Assembly (NCBI RefSeq): GCF_016724845.1 | Contig: NZ_CP068082.1 | Coordinates: 5,146,001 to 5,210,000, forward strand | Direction of reading: 5' to 3' | From: Sphingobacterium spiritivorum | GTDB taxonomy: Bacteria > Bacteroidota > Bacteroidia > Sphingobacteriales > Sphingobacteriaceae | DNA: 64,000 bases | In this document: positions 1 to 7,715 of the stretch, piece after piece | How the letters are laid out: every line of letters starts with the position of its first letter | Numbering within the stretch: the first letter of the stretch is position 1 | Notes under the pieces: model-generated | Seen by the model: only the letters and a program-made list of their open reading frames with translations | What the model was told of the DNA's origin: nothing | The model's database searches: none | Translations under genes and position numbers: made by a program

Positions 1-287
1 ACACCCACTATCAAGCCTTATGCGGAAGACCTGTGGGCCGAATTGCCGGATTCAGGCAAAGTGGATATTATGTGCTCCGTCAGGATTCTGGAAGGACTTC
101 ATGAAAGATGGACAGTCCTGATAAAAAACATAGCACCTGAAGAATTGGAAAAAAATTCAGATATCCGGATTCCAATACGCTTATTTCATTAAAAACCAAT
201 ATTGGCATATATGCCTGGCATGCTGAACATCATCTGGCACATATACGTCTTGCAAAAGGAACGTTTACAGAAGCAAGTAGCCTCTGA
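1..287 (+). pseudogene. DinB/YfiT-family metal-dependent hydrolase, 3' part, frameshifted
   Basis: The reading frame open at the window start gives TPTIKPYAEDLWAELPDSGK and similar sequence, typical of the YfiT/DinB-like group (bacillithiol-transferase-like, metal-dependent four-helix proteins). It stops at 190-192. The expected C-terminus, including the metal-ligand pattern YAWHAEHHLAHIRLAKG, continues in the next frame and ends at TGA 285-287. The two frames join at a run of seven A residues near 149-155; one more A would restore a continuous protein. This is therefore either a real one-base deletion or an assembly/sequencing error in a homopolymer. The start lies before the window. It converges on the ZIP transporter gene, 81 bp away. 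Confidence 0.7.
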
Positions 288-368
288 ATAAAGCTGCCCA
301 AACAATATCCCACATGCACAGCGGATGATACCTTAAGTAAACAACTGTAAATAAGCAATACATAATCA

Positions 369-1184
369 TCAGGAAAGCGCTACATCCAGCATCATCATGA
401 TCACAAATCCGATGACAAATCCCAGTATCGGTATATCCGAATGTTGCTCCTGCTGTGTCTCCGGTATGACTTCCTCTATCACGACAAAGATCATAGCTCC
501 TGCTGCGAATGACAATGCATAAGGCAGTACAGGCATAAAAAAACCTACAGCCATAGCTCCCAATACCGCAAATACAGGCTCAACAATCGCCGATAGCTGT
601 CCGTATGTAAAACTTTTCCATCGGGACAGTCCCATACGTCTCAGCGGCATAGACACGGCTATTCCTTCCGGAAAATTCTGCAAACCGATCCCCATAGCTA
701 ATAACACAGCTCCGCCTATACTGGCTTCAGGTACGCCTGCAGCTACCCCTCCGAACAGTACGCCCACGGCTAATCCTTCCGGAATATTGTGCAATGCGAT
801 AGCGATTGTCAGCAAAGTGGTACGCTGAAGAGAGGACTTGGGGCCTTCAGATTGCTTAAAGTTAATGTGTAAATGAGGCATCAGCTTGTCCAGTCCGAAT
901 ATAAATAGTGCCCCCAATACAAAACCTATCGCTGCCGGAGCGACTTTAGAAAATCCGCTCCCTCCGCTCATCTCTATAGCCGGACTGAGCAGGCTCCAGA
1001 AACTTGCGGCCACCATTACCCCGCCTGTAAATCCCAGCATACCATTCAGCAACTTCTTGTTTACATCTTTAAAAAGATATACCAATGCGGCTCCTGCGGC
1101 TGTGACTCCCCAGGTAAACAACCCGGCGTACAAAGCCGCTAATACCGGATCTATACCGGATAAATAACTTACTAATTCGTCCAT
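369..1184 (-). CDS. ZIP-family (GufA-like) divalent metal transporter
   Basis: This 271-residue integral membrane protein has about eight hydrophobic segments. It carries the ZIP signatures HNIPEGLAVG (transmembrane segment 4, metal-binding His and Glu) and NFPEGIAV in the next helix. The family moves Zn, Fe, Mn or related divalent ions into the cytoplasm. The layout, with a short N-terminus and no long His-rich loop, fits the GufA subfamily. It is the last gene of a five-gene minus-strand operon that starts with a TonB-dependent receptor at 4549, and sits 23 bp after the TPR-like gene. In that context it is the inner-membrane step of a metal uptake route. Which metal is carried cannot be read from the sequence. 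Confidence 0.88.
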   Translation of the reverse strand: MDELVSYLSGIDPVLAALYAGLFTWGVTAAGAALVYLFKDVNKKLLNGMLGFTGGVMVAASFWSLLSPAIEMSGGSGFSKVAPAAIGFVLGALFIFGLDKLMPHLHINFKQSEGPKSSLQRTTLLTIAIALHNIPEGLAVGVLFGGVAAGVPEASIGGAVLLAMGIGLQNFPEGIAVSMPLRRMGLSRWKSFTYGQLSAIVEPVFAVLGAMAVGFFMPVLPYALSFAAGAMIFVVIEEVIPETQQEQHSDIPILGFVIGFVIMMMLDVALS

Positions 1185-1207
1185 TGTATGACTTATATTT
1201 TTTTATT

Positions 1208-1606
1208 TCATTTTTGTACCTGATCCAACCGTTTCATCATCATATAATAATATCCCTGTGCCCGTCTTAACTCAAGTCCTGCTACAAGCTGATCAGTTGT
1301 TTCATTTTGCCTGATATAGAGCAGATAATCCACCACACGTTTCAGCAATTCCTTACACTTCATATACTGACCCAGCTCTTCATACGTGTGCACCAGATTG
1401 TTAATGGAAATAATATAGATCTGAATATATGGAATTTCAGCAAAACTACATGATTTCTCTTCACTCGTCAATTGTACTGCCTTATCAAGTGCTAACTGAT
1501 AACTCCTTAATGCCTCTTTAAATGCCCCGCTCTGGAAATTTGTATTGGCATATCCCGTCAAATGCTTCCATTCAGCTTCTATTTTCAAACAAATAGTTGT
1601 ATTCAT
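1208..1606 (-). CDS. TPR-like helical protein in the metal-uptake operon
   Basis: The product has 132 residues, no signal peptide and no membrane segment. Residues 8-55 (EWKHLTGYANTNFQSGAFKE and onward) read as a TPR-like helical pair, followed by further amphipathic helices to the end. I do not recognise a named family. It is probably cytoplasmic and protein-binding, though that is inference. It starts 7 bp after the small gene 1614-1781 and 23 bp before the ZIP gene, so it is co-transcribed with both. The start is the ATG at 1606; no better upstream start fits because the upstream gene ends at 1614. Confidence 0.65.
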   Translation of the reverse strand: MNTTICLKIEAEWKHLTGYANTNFQSGAFKEALRSYQLALDKAVQLTSEEKSCSFAEIPYIQIYIISINNLVHTYEELGQYMKCKELLKRVVDYLLYIRQNETTDQLVAGLELRRAQGYYYMMMKRLDQVQK

Positions 1607-1613
1607 ATTGCTG

Positions 1614-1781
1614 TCAGTTTTTTGATTTATGCTTCAGCAATTTGATGGCAATCTCCAGATCTCTGATATTTTTCATTGCAAAAGTAGCTTTTTTCATATT
1701 TCTTCTCATCAGATCTTCTTCATACAATATTTTACGAAGTTGTTTTCTTTCATTTTCCAACACGTGCAGTACATATTCCAT
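1614..1781 (-). CDS. Small basic helical protein (55 aa)
   Basis: This short open frame starts at ATG 1781 and ends at TGA 1614-1616. The product begins MEYVLHVLENERKQLRKILY and ends LLKHKSKN. It is highly charged, predicted all-helical or coiled coil, with no signal peptide. It lies between the thioredoxin-like gene (stop 1792, 10 bp) and the TPR-like gene (start 1606, 7 bp), all in one direction. Those gaps are the same as between its neighbours, which is the main reason to accept it as a gene. No function is recognised; it may partner the TPR-like protein. Confidence 0.6.
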   Translation of the reverse strand: MEYVLHVLENERKQLRKILYEEDLMRRNMKKATFAMKNIRDLEIAIKLLKHKSKN

Positions 1782-1791
1782 TGTATTACGA

Positions 1792-2265
1792 TTAGTTTAT
1801 TTCTAAAGATTTTTCTAATATTTTCTTCAGTTCAGAAGGCGCTAATAAACCCTGATACCTGAAAATAATATCGTATTTATTATTCAATACAACCCAGCAG
1901 GGATAAGACAGACGTCCCTTCTCATCCCGACCGAAGTATTCTGCCAGTTCGTGCACATGTTCCTGAGCTTTATAGCGATAACGCTGTTTATTAAACAGTA
2001 TATTCTCTTTTGTTCCGGCATCTAAAATGGCATAATTAAACTTCGTCATTAACTGTAGGATGTCCGGACTGTGCTGCAATTGTTTTTGTTGCATACGGCA
2101 ATATCCGCAGTCCGCAGTGCTGATCAACAGGACAACTGGTTTTACATTTATCTGTACACTATCCGTTATATCCCGAACAGGAACAGGCTTCAGCTGCGCT
2201 TCTGCGCTCAATGAAAGCATTATACAAGCACACACGACTACTTTATATAGCGCACTGTTATTCAT
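1792..2265 (-). CDS. Secreted thioredoxin-like protein with CGYC motif
   Basis: The 157-residue product has an N-terminal signal peptide (hydrophobic residues about 8-22, ending SAEAQ). The thioredoxin-like fold has the redox motif CGYC in STADCGYCRMQQKQL (about residues 52-56) and a later beta-strand region YPCWVVLNNKYDIIFRYQG. It probably acts in the periplasm as a thiol oxidoreductase. It follows the TonB receptor gene by 10 bp. The receptor plug carries its own CNVC pair, so a redox relation between the two proteins is possible but unproven. Length is normal for small secreted thioredoxin-fold proteins. Confidence 0.72.
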   Translation of the reverse strand: MNNSALYKVVVCACIMLSLSAEAQLKPVPVRDITDSVQINVKPVVLLISTADCGYCRMQQKQLQHSPDILQLMTKFNYAILDAGTKENILFNKQRYRYKAQEHVHELAEYFGRDEKGRLSYPCWVVLNNKYDIIFRYQGLLAPSELKKILEKSLEIN

Positions 2266-2275
2266 TTATCTATAC

Positions 2276-4549
2276 TTATTTAAATATATTATAGCGTATT
2301 CCCAGAAAGCCACGTATCCCCTGCATGGAAGCATAGTTATATTCTGTATCAAAGGTATACCCATATGGATTATTCACCGGATCATCTACTGTCTTATCAA
2401 ACGGATCAAAAGGTCGCATCAGCGGATATTTCGGAACAAAATTGAACAGATTCTTTATTCCGCCATAGATTTCCACACCATTCTTCAGCAGCTTTGTTGC
2501 CTGAATATTAGCAATACAAAACCAGGGTGAATACTCAGGTCGATAATCATCAGGCTGTATCGGTAAGCGCATTGGCCCGGTCCAGTTGGCTGTAAGATCT
2601 ACAACGTAGCCTTTAGGTAGAGAATAAGTACCTATAAAATTACCGGACCATTTCGGGGCATGCAATTGCTGTACGCGTTGCATTTGTCCGGCTTCATTTT
2701 TTTGTTTCTGATAGACATCCATCAGCGTTACACCAGCCATGATTTTTAAAGGAAAATTGAATTTGAGGTCTGTATTGACAGAAATACCATTGGAAATCGC
2801 ATGTCCGCGCAGATTCTGGTAAATAATCTTATTCGGATCCGTATCAAAATCACCTGTAATCTTGTTTGTAAAGTAAGAGTAGAATCCCGTAATGTCCAGC
2901 CCCATAAAAAAGTTTTCATCCGCCACACGCAGGTTGTAGTTCAGATTACTGTTATAAGACCGTTCCGGATTCAACTGCTCCGCGATTACCACTTCGCGGG
3001 CGCCTGTAAGAGCGGCATGATCTTCTGTAAAAAGATTGACCACACGGAATCCTGTTCCGAAACTGGCACGTATAGTCTGTCTGCTATCCGGTGATAATTT
3101 ATAGGCTATCCGCGGAGAATGTACACTTCCGTGATGCTGATCATGATCAAAGCGGTATCCCAGCAAAACGGTATGCTTATCGTTGACTTTCCACTCATCC
3201 TGAATAAATAACCCCGGCAAGGGTGTAGTGGCAGGCTGATTATGCTCTCCGTCTTTGGATGCGGTAGCTGGTGTATTATCGTCATACCAGGTATAGCGGT
3301 AAGAAGCTCCTAACAGAAAGTTATGATCAGGTATAATCTCTTTATCCCAGTAAGCCTGTACAAATCCGACCTTCTGTGTGGCCATATAAGGAGAATCTCC
3401 GTACCAGGAATTCTGATCATGCCAGTTGTACGAAAATTGTGTAGTGATCTTCTCAGCCACAGGCAGCTCATAGACCCCAATTACTTCTGCCCGGCGTGTA
3501 TATATACTTTCTCCATAGACTTCACTGCTGCCTCTGTAGGATTTATTCCAGTTCATCTCCCCTCCCCAACGGTCTTCGTAGACATATCGGGCAGCTATGC
3601 TGGTCAGTTTATTATCCTTTCTGTCAAACTTCCATTTGTTGAAAACCGAGACTCTGTTTTGTAAGGTCATATCTGTAAAATTGTCCTTATTATGATCTGT
3701 TTTTTGCTGAAAATTGTAATAATTAACCCCCAGCATTGAAGTAGCTTTCCCTGCTCTGAAAGAAGTTCCTCCGTCAAAACTTCCCTCTCCCCAGGTTGTC
3801 CCGAAAAGATCCAGCGTAAAGCGGGGTGCATATTCAGGATTTTTGGTAATGACATTGATAATACCGCCCATCGCTTCAGAACCATATAAAGAAGAAGCCG
3901 GCCCTTTGACTACTTCCAGACGTTCAACGAGACTATTCGGTATACCGCTAAGACCGTAGACTGTGGATAAAGCACTCACAATAGGCATCCCGTCTATCAG
4001 AATCATAGTATAAGGTCCTTCCATACCATTGATGTGGATATCACCGGTATTACATACATTACAGTTCAGCTGAGGTTTGACCCCGTTGATCATACCCACT
4101 GCATCAAAAAGACTGGGAGTTGGATTTTTTTTAAAATAAGCCGGAGTAAATACTTCTACCGGAACAGGGCTGTCCAATCGTCTTACTGTGCGCATGGTGC
4201 CGGTCACGACGACCTCTTCCAGTGTGGCATCTGTCTGGCCAAGTACAAGTTGAATCTCGGCATCAGGATGATCTTTATTCAATGTCAGTTTTTCCAGTTG
4301 AGGTTTAAATCCGGTAGATGTAGCCTGCAGCTGCCAGTTACCAAAGGGGATATTTTTGAGATGGAAATTTCCTGATGAATCTGTTAATGTCCCTCCCTCC
4401 CGTTTGAGAATATGCACACTTGCTGCATCCATTGGATTTCCCTGCTGATCTCTGACTGTACCCCTTACAGTTCCGCTCTGCCCGAATGCCAGCTGAACAA
4501 CACTCCATAAGCCAAGCATAAGATTTATTTTAATTGTTTTCATTTGCAC
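2276..4549 (-). CDS. TonB-dependent outer-membrane receptor, probable metal uptake
   Basis: The 757-residue protein has a signal peptide (residues about 1-23, ending AFGQ). A carboxypeptidase-regulatory-like beta-sandwich follows (VRGTVRDQQGNPMDAASVHI), then a TonB box-like stretch LEEVVVTGT, a plug domain and a 22-strand-type barrel ending in RYNIFK. The plug holds LNCNVCNTGDIHINGMEG with a CxxC pair. It is the first gene of a minus-strand operon containing a thioredoxin-like protein, a small protein, a TPR-like protein and a ZIP transporter. It is divergent from a DtxR-family regulator and has a palindrome inside its promoter. This context argues for metal-complex import controlled by intracellular metal. 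Substrate unknown. Confidence 0.88.
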   Translation of the reverse strand: MQMKTIKINLMLGLWSVVQLAFGQSGTVRGTVRDQQGNPMDAASVHILKREGGTLTDSSGNFHLKNIPFGNWQLQATSTGFKPQLEKLTLNKDHPDAEIQLVLGQTDATLEEVVVTGTMRTVRRLDSPVPVEVFTPAYFKKNPTPSLFDAVGMINGVKPQLNCNVCNTGDIHINGMEGPYTMILIDGMPIVSALSTVYGLSGIPNSLVERLEVVKGPASSLYGSEAMGGIINVITKNPEYAPRFTLDLFGTTWGEGSFDGGTSFRAGKATSMLGVNYYNFQQKTDHNKDNFTDMTLQNRVSVFNKWKFDRKDNKLTSIAARYVYEDRWGGEMNWNKSYRGSSEVYGESIYTRRAEVIGVYELPVAEKITTQFSYNWHDQNSWYGDSPYMATQKVGFVQAYWDKEIIPDHNFLLGASYRYTWYDDNTPATASKDGEHNQPATTPLPGLFIQDEWKVNDKHTVLLGYRFDHDQHHGSVHSPRIAYKLSPDSRQTIRASFGTGFRVVNLFTEDHAALTGAREVVIAEQLNPERSYNSNLNYNLRVADENFFMGLDITGFYSYFTNKITGDFDTDPNKIIYQNLRGHAISNGISVNTDLKFNFPLKIMAGVTLMDVYQKQKNEAGQMQRVQQLHAPKWSGNFIGTYSLPKGYVVDLTANWTGPMRLPIQPDDYRPEYSPWFCIANIQATKLLKNGVEIYGGIKNLFNFVPKYPLMRPFDPFDKTVDDPVNNPYGYTFDTEYNYASMQGIRGFLGIRYNIFK

Positions 4550-4570
4550 TTTTATAAATATTAGTCATTG

Positions 4571-4600
4571 CAAATATACAAAGTTAGTATAGACTAACAA
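4571..4600 (-). promoter_or_regulatory. Promoter of the TonB receptor / ZIP operon
   Basis: Read on the minus strand, TATATTTG at 4571-4578 matches the Bacteroidota -7 box TAnnTTTG. TTG at 4598-4600 matches the -33 element, with a 19 bp spacer. Transcription would begin near 4565, leaving a leader of about 15 nt before ATG 4549. Confidence 0.7.
4583..4598. promoter_or_regulatory. Candidate DtxR-family operator palindrome
   Basis: GTTAGTATAGACTAAC has perfect 5 bp arms GTTAG/CTAAC. It resembles the TTAGG..CCTAA symmetry known for DtxR/IdeR/MntR operators. It lies exactly between the -33 and -7 boxes of the receptor promoter and 66 bp before the DtxR-family start codon. A metal-loaded regulator bound here would block RNA polymerase. 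Binding itself is inference. Confidence 0.6.
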
Positions 4601-4652
4601 ATATTTTATTAAAAACTAACAATGATGATATTCGGTATATTTATATTTTTTG

Positions 4653-4660
4653 TATTTTTG
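4653..4660 (+). promoter_or_regulatory. Possible -7 box of the DtxR-family gene
   Basis: TATTTTTG matches TAnnTTTG and ends only 3 bp before the preferred start ATG 4664. If used, the mRNA would be leaderless or nearly so. No clear TTG lies at -33, so the call is weak. Confidence 0.35.
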
Positions 4661-4663
4661 GAT

Positions 4664-5314
4664 ATGTATTCAGCTGCAGAAGAGAATTATCTCAAATCCA
4701 TGTTATCCCTTGAAAATAGTCACGGAGAGGTCAGTATCAATGAATTGAGCAAGCGACTCAATCTGAAGATGCCTACTGTCAATGGTATGATCAAGAAATT
4801 TGCAGAAAAGGGTCTTGTACATTATGAAAGCTACAAACCGATTCGTCTGACAGCTCCGGGCAAAAAAGAGGCCACCATGATCCTGCGTAAACATCGGTTG
4901 ACCGAGATGTTCCTTGCCAGAATGATGGGCTTCGGATGGGAAGAAGTACATGAGATTGCGGAACAGATCGAACATATACAATCGACCAAGTTTTTTGATA
5001 AAATGGATGAATTACTGGGCTTTCCCAAATTTGATCCGCACGGTTCTCCTATACCGGATGTCCATGGAAAAGTCGTAAACCCCAAATATAAATCACTTAC
5101 AGAGATTGCTTCCGGCACTACAGTCCGCTTAATGGCGATTGGAGATTCCTCTCAGGAATTTTTGCAATACCTCAATTCCAAAAATATCCATCTCGCAGCC
5201 GAAATAAATGTGTTGAGTAAAGAAACATTCGATGGCAACATGACAGTGCGCATTCATGAAGGTAAACCTGTTGTCTTAAGCAAGATTGCAACAGACAAAC
5301 TATTGGTTTCCTGA
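4664..5314 (+). CDS. DtxR/MntR-family metal-dependent transcriptional regulator
   Basis: With the start at ATG 4664 (MYSAAEENYLKSML), the product has 216 residues. It has an N-terminal winged helix (NELSKRLNLKMPTVNGMIKKFAEKGLVHYE), then the dimerisation/metal-binding domain containing EMFLARMMGFGWEEVHEIAEQIEHI and HGKV-type residues. A C-terminal SH3-like FeoA domain follows (about 145-216, GTTVRLMAIGDSS...). This is the architecture of the long DtxR/IdeR-like group. An upstream in-frame ATG at 4622 would add a hydrophobic 14-residue tail that family members lack and would overlap the promoter. It is divergent from the metal-uptake operon and probably represses it when Fe or Mn is sufficient. 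Confidence 0.88.
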   Translation: MYSAAEENYLKSMLSLENSHGEVSINELSKRLNLKMPTVNGMIKKFAEKGLVHYESYKPIRLTAPGKKEATMILRKHRLTEMFLARMMGFGWEEVHEIAEQIEHIQSTKFFDKMDELLGFPKFDPHGSPIPDVHGKVVNPKYKSLTEIASGTTVRLMAIGDSSQEFLQYLNSKNIHLAAEINVLSKETFDGNMTVRIHEGKPVVLSKIATDKLLVS

Positions 5315-5519
5315 CAACGCCAAAAACCAATATAACCGACTAACCTGAATAATAAAAAATTGCATCAACCAGCGAAGCACATATTATAAAAAACCGAATA
5401 AAATCTCTACTTTAAATTACTCATATTGCTTCAAAGCAATTGAAAGTAAAAATATTAAAGAAATTAATTTGATAAAATATATAATTATCATTAATTTTAA
5501 TTTAAAATATTTTTTACAG

Positions 5520-5548
5520 TTGCAACATTAATCACCACCTTAACTTTG
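5520..5548 (+). promoter_or_regulatory. Promoter abutting the lipoprotein start codon
   Basis: TTG at 5520-5522 and TAACTTTG at 5541-5548 form a -33/-7 pair with an 18 bp spacer. The -7 box ends 6 bp before ATG 5555. The expected transcription start is at or next to the ATG, which implies a leaderless mRNA. Confidence 0.6.
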
Positions 5549-5554
5549 AACACA

Positions 5555-6055
5555 ATGAGAACAATTGTCTTTAGTACATTACTGCTTATTTTATTGTCGA
5601 TATATCAGATTTCCTGCTCCAAGAACGACACAACACCCAAACCTTCAAATTCCTACTTTGTCAAAGCAAAACTTAACGGAGAAATGAAAACATTTACTTA
5701 TCAAGCTCAGGCACAAAAGGGAATGAAAAACGGCAATTTTGTACATGTACCTTTTGGAGCTTCTCAAAATGAAGAGCCTCCGTTTCCTCAATTTAGTCTG
5801 GAAATATGGAACTTAGATGGTAATATTACCCCTGGAGTGTATTCTGAAACAGAATATCTGATAATGGGAAGATACTCTATAGATGGAGAAAATTTATACA
5901 ACAATGTTAATGATATAGATGATTTCAAAATCAGAGTTACATCCATCACAGAGAAGGAGTTCAAAGGTACATTTGAAGGAACATTGACCAACGATTCAAA
6001 TTCTGATCTTGTTTTAAAAGTAACCGAAGGAGAGTTTTTCGTTCCATTCAAATAA
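5555..6055 (+). CDS. Small secreted lipoprotein, unknown function
   Basis: The 166-residue product begins MRTIVFSTLLLILLSIYQIS, followed by CSKNDTT: a signal peptide with a lipobox Cys at about residue 22. The mature part is a beta-rich domain (YFVKAKLNGEMKTFTYQ and onward, ending EGEFFVPFK), reminiscent of the small Bacteroidota lipoproteins that start with a 'KxxLNG' strand. A TTG at 5546 is in frame, but it is part of the -7 promoter box and is rejected as a start. The gene stands alone. It is preceded by a 240 bp AT-rich stretch with nothing else recognisable, and faces the phosphoethanolamine transferase gene. Confidence 0.72.
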   Translation: MRTIVFSTLLLILLSIYQISCSKNDTTPKPSNSYFVKAKLNGEMKTFTYQAQAQKGMKNGNFVHVPFGASQNEEPPFPQFSLEIWNLDGNITPGVYSETEYLIMGRYSIDGENLYNNVNDIDDFKIRVTSITEKEFKGTFEGTLTNDSNSDLVLKVTEGEFFVPFK

Positions 6056-6197
6056 AAACATTGTATATCAACCAAGATTCTTAAGGAATTTTAATAATAA
6101 TTCAGGTATAAGATAACCCCATAAGTAGAGTTTTTATATATTAGAACATGATTACAATTACCTGAAAATGAATGAAATTGACTGCAGTTCTATCCGA

Positions 6198-7715
6198 TTA
6201 TTTAAAAATGTTCATCTTTTCATCGTATACGGGACTTTGTATGTTTAAAAAACTTAGCACACTGTGAAATACATGATGCTGAGTCAACATGTTATTAGGT
6301 TTAAGTTGTCTTGATCCGTCAGTCCAGACGATAAAGGGAATTTCATATTGTTCTTTTGGAGCCATGCTCATGGGTACTCCATGCATGTAAAGATTCTTTT
6401 CACCTAAGGATTCACCATGATCAGATACAAAAATCATAGCGCTCTTATATTCTTTCAATTGTTTCAAATCCTCAATGATTTCAGATAAAATGTAATCGGT
6501 ATAAACAATTGTATTATCATAAGCATTAATAAGTTCTGTCTGTGAACATTTTCCTAATTCAACGCTATTACAGACCGGCTTAAAAATCTCAAACTGAACT
6601 GGATATTTTTTGCTGTACAATGGGCCATGACTTGTACTTGTATGCAGGATAATCAGAATTTTGTTCTTTTTGCTGGCTAATATCTGTTCTTTTAGATCTG
6701 TTATAAGGATCTCATCATAATTACAACCTTCTCCCTTACATTTTGATGCTAAAAAGGCTCCGTCCTGATAATTTTTAATATGTACGGGAGGTTCACCCCA
6801 GTTGGTTGTTCTCCAAATCACTTCAACATTATTCCGGTCCAGATAATTGGGTAAAATTTCATACAAATCGCCTACATCTTTATACTCCAGAATACTTTTG
6901 ACACCAGCCGTTGTGTATGTAGCACTGGAATTCGCATTGAAATGCATTACATCAGGTATTTTGGAAAGCAATGGATTTGTATCCTTTTTGTATCCGTAGA
7001 GAGAAAAATTTGCGCTTCTTGCTGATTCTCCGATCACCAGTACCACAACGGATTTGGCAGTATCCGTTATAGTCGCATCAGGTAACCTGATTTCCTTTTT
7101 ATTCTTTTGACTTTTATGAATATAAAAAAGAGAAATATTTACCGAGTAAGACCAGGGCATGGCTAGACCGCCTAATGTTTTTGAATTTTTGTCAATCCAC
7201 AGCCAGTTACTTGCATTTAAAAATATCACAACAAGGATAAATGAAAGAGTAGCTAAAACGGTGATAGAAAACCTCTTTAAAGTCTCTTTTACAATTTTGG
7301 CTTTAATGATGTAAACACCTGGAAGGACTCCCAGCAAAAGAATATATAATACCAATTTAAAAGAAAAGAAGCTACTGGATTCCGAATAATTGGTATTGAG
7401 GATGTTCCCTACCATACTTTCATCCATTATAACACTGTACGTATTGATAAAATAAACAGCGACAGCGTTAATCAAAAAAGTAAGAACTAATAAGAATTTT
7501 CCGAAAATATGCGATAAAAAGCAAAAAAGATAAAAAACAAAAGCGTTGGCCACGAGCATCAGAATGACTAGACTTACAATCATTATAAGGCTGCTGAAGC
7601 TACTGTAATCAACATTATTAAAAACAAAAGTGAAAAACGGATAATGAAAGAACAGAAAATTGAGAAGGCTTATTAATAAAACAAAATGAGTAAGTTTTAT
7701 ATCATTTTTGAACAT
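6198..7715 (-). CDS. Phosphoethanolamine transferase (EptA-like sulfatase fold)
   Basis: The 505-residue protein has five N-terminal membrane helices (about 1-160) and a periplasmic alkaline-phosphatase/sulfatase-fold domain. Motifs seen are VIGESARSANFSLYGY (metal-ligand Glu), NSSATYTTAGVKSILEY (nucleophilic Thr region), SHGPLY and VSDHGESLGE (metal-binding Asp-His). The family moves phosphoethanolamine from phosphatidylethanolamine to lipid A or other envelope glycans and includes the polymyxin-resistance enzymes EptA and MCR. It overlaps the upstream PAP2 phosphatase gene by 14 bp, so the two are translated together. That pairing matches the known LpxE-then-EptA order of lipid A remodelling in some bacteria. 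It is slightly shorter than E. coli EptA but the key motifs are intact. Confidence 0.85.
   Translation of the reverse strand: MFKNDIKLTHFVLLISLLNFLFFHYPFFTFVFNNVDYSSFSSLIMIVSLVILMLVANAFVFYLFCFLSHIFGKFLLVLTFLINAVAVYFINTYSVIMDESMVGNILNTNYSESSSFFSFKLVLYILLLGVLPGVYIIKAKIVKETLKRFSITVLATLSFILVVIFLNASNWLWIDKNSKTLGGLAMPWSYSVNISLFYIHKSQKNKKEIRLPDATITDTAKSVVVLVIGESARSANFSLYGYKKDTNPLLSKIPDVMHFNANSSATYTTAGVKSILEYKDVGDLYEILPNYLDRNNVEVIWRTTNWGEPPVHIKNYQDGAFLASKCKGEGCNYDEILITDLKEQILASKKNKILIILHTSTSHGPLYSKKYPVQFEIFKPVCNSVELGKCSQTELINAYDNTIVYTDYILSEIIEDLKQLKEYKSAMIFVSDHGESLGEKNLYMHGVPMSMAPKEQYEIPFIVWTDGSRQLKPNNMLTQHHVFHSVLSFLNIQSPVYDEKMNIFK

Noticed and set aside
4622..4663. Earlier ATG for the DtxR-family gene
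   Set aside because: It would add a hydrophobic 14-residue tail absent from the family and lies over the promoter.
5546..5554. In-frame TTG start three codons upstream of the lipoprotein gene
   Set aside because: The TTG is part of the -7 box TAACTTTG; ATG 5555 gives a normal signal peptide.
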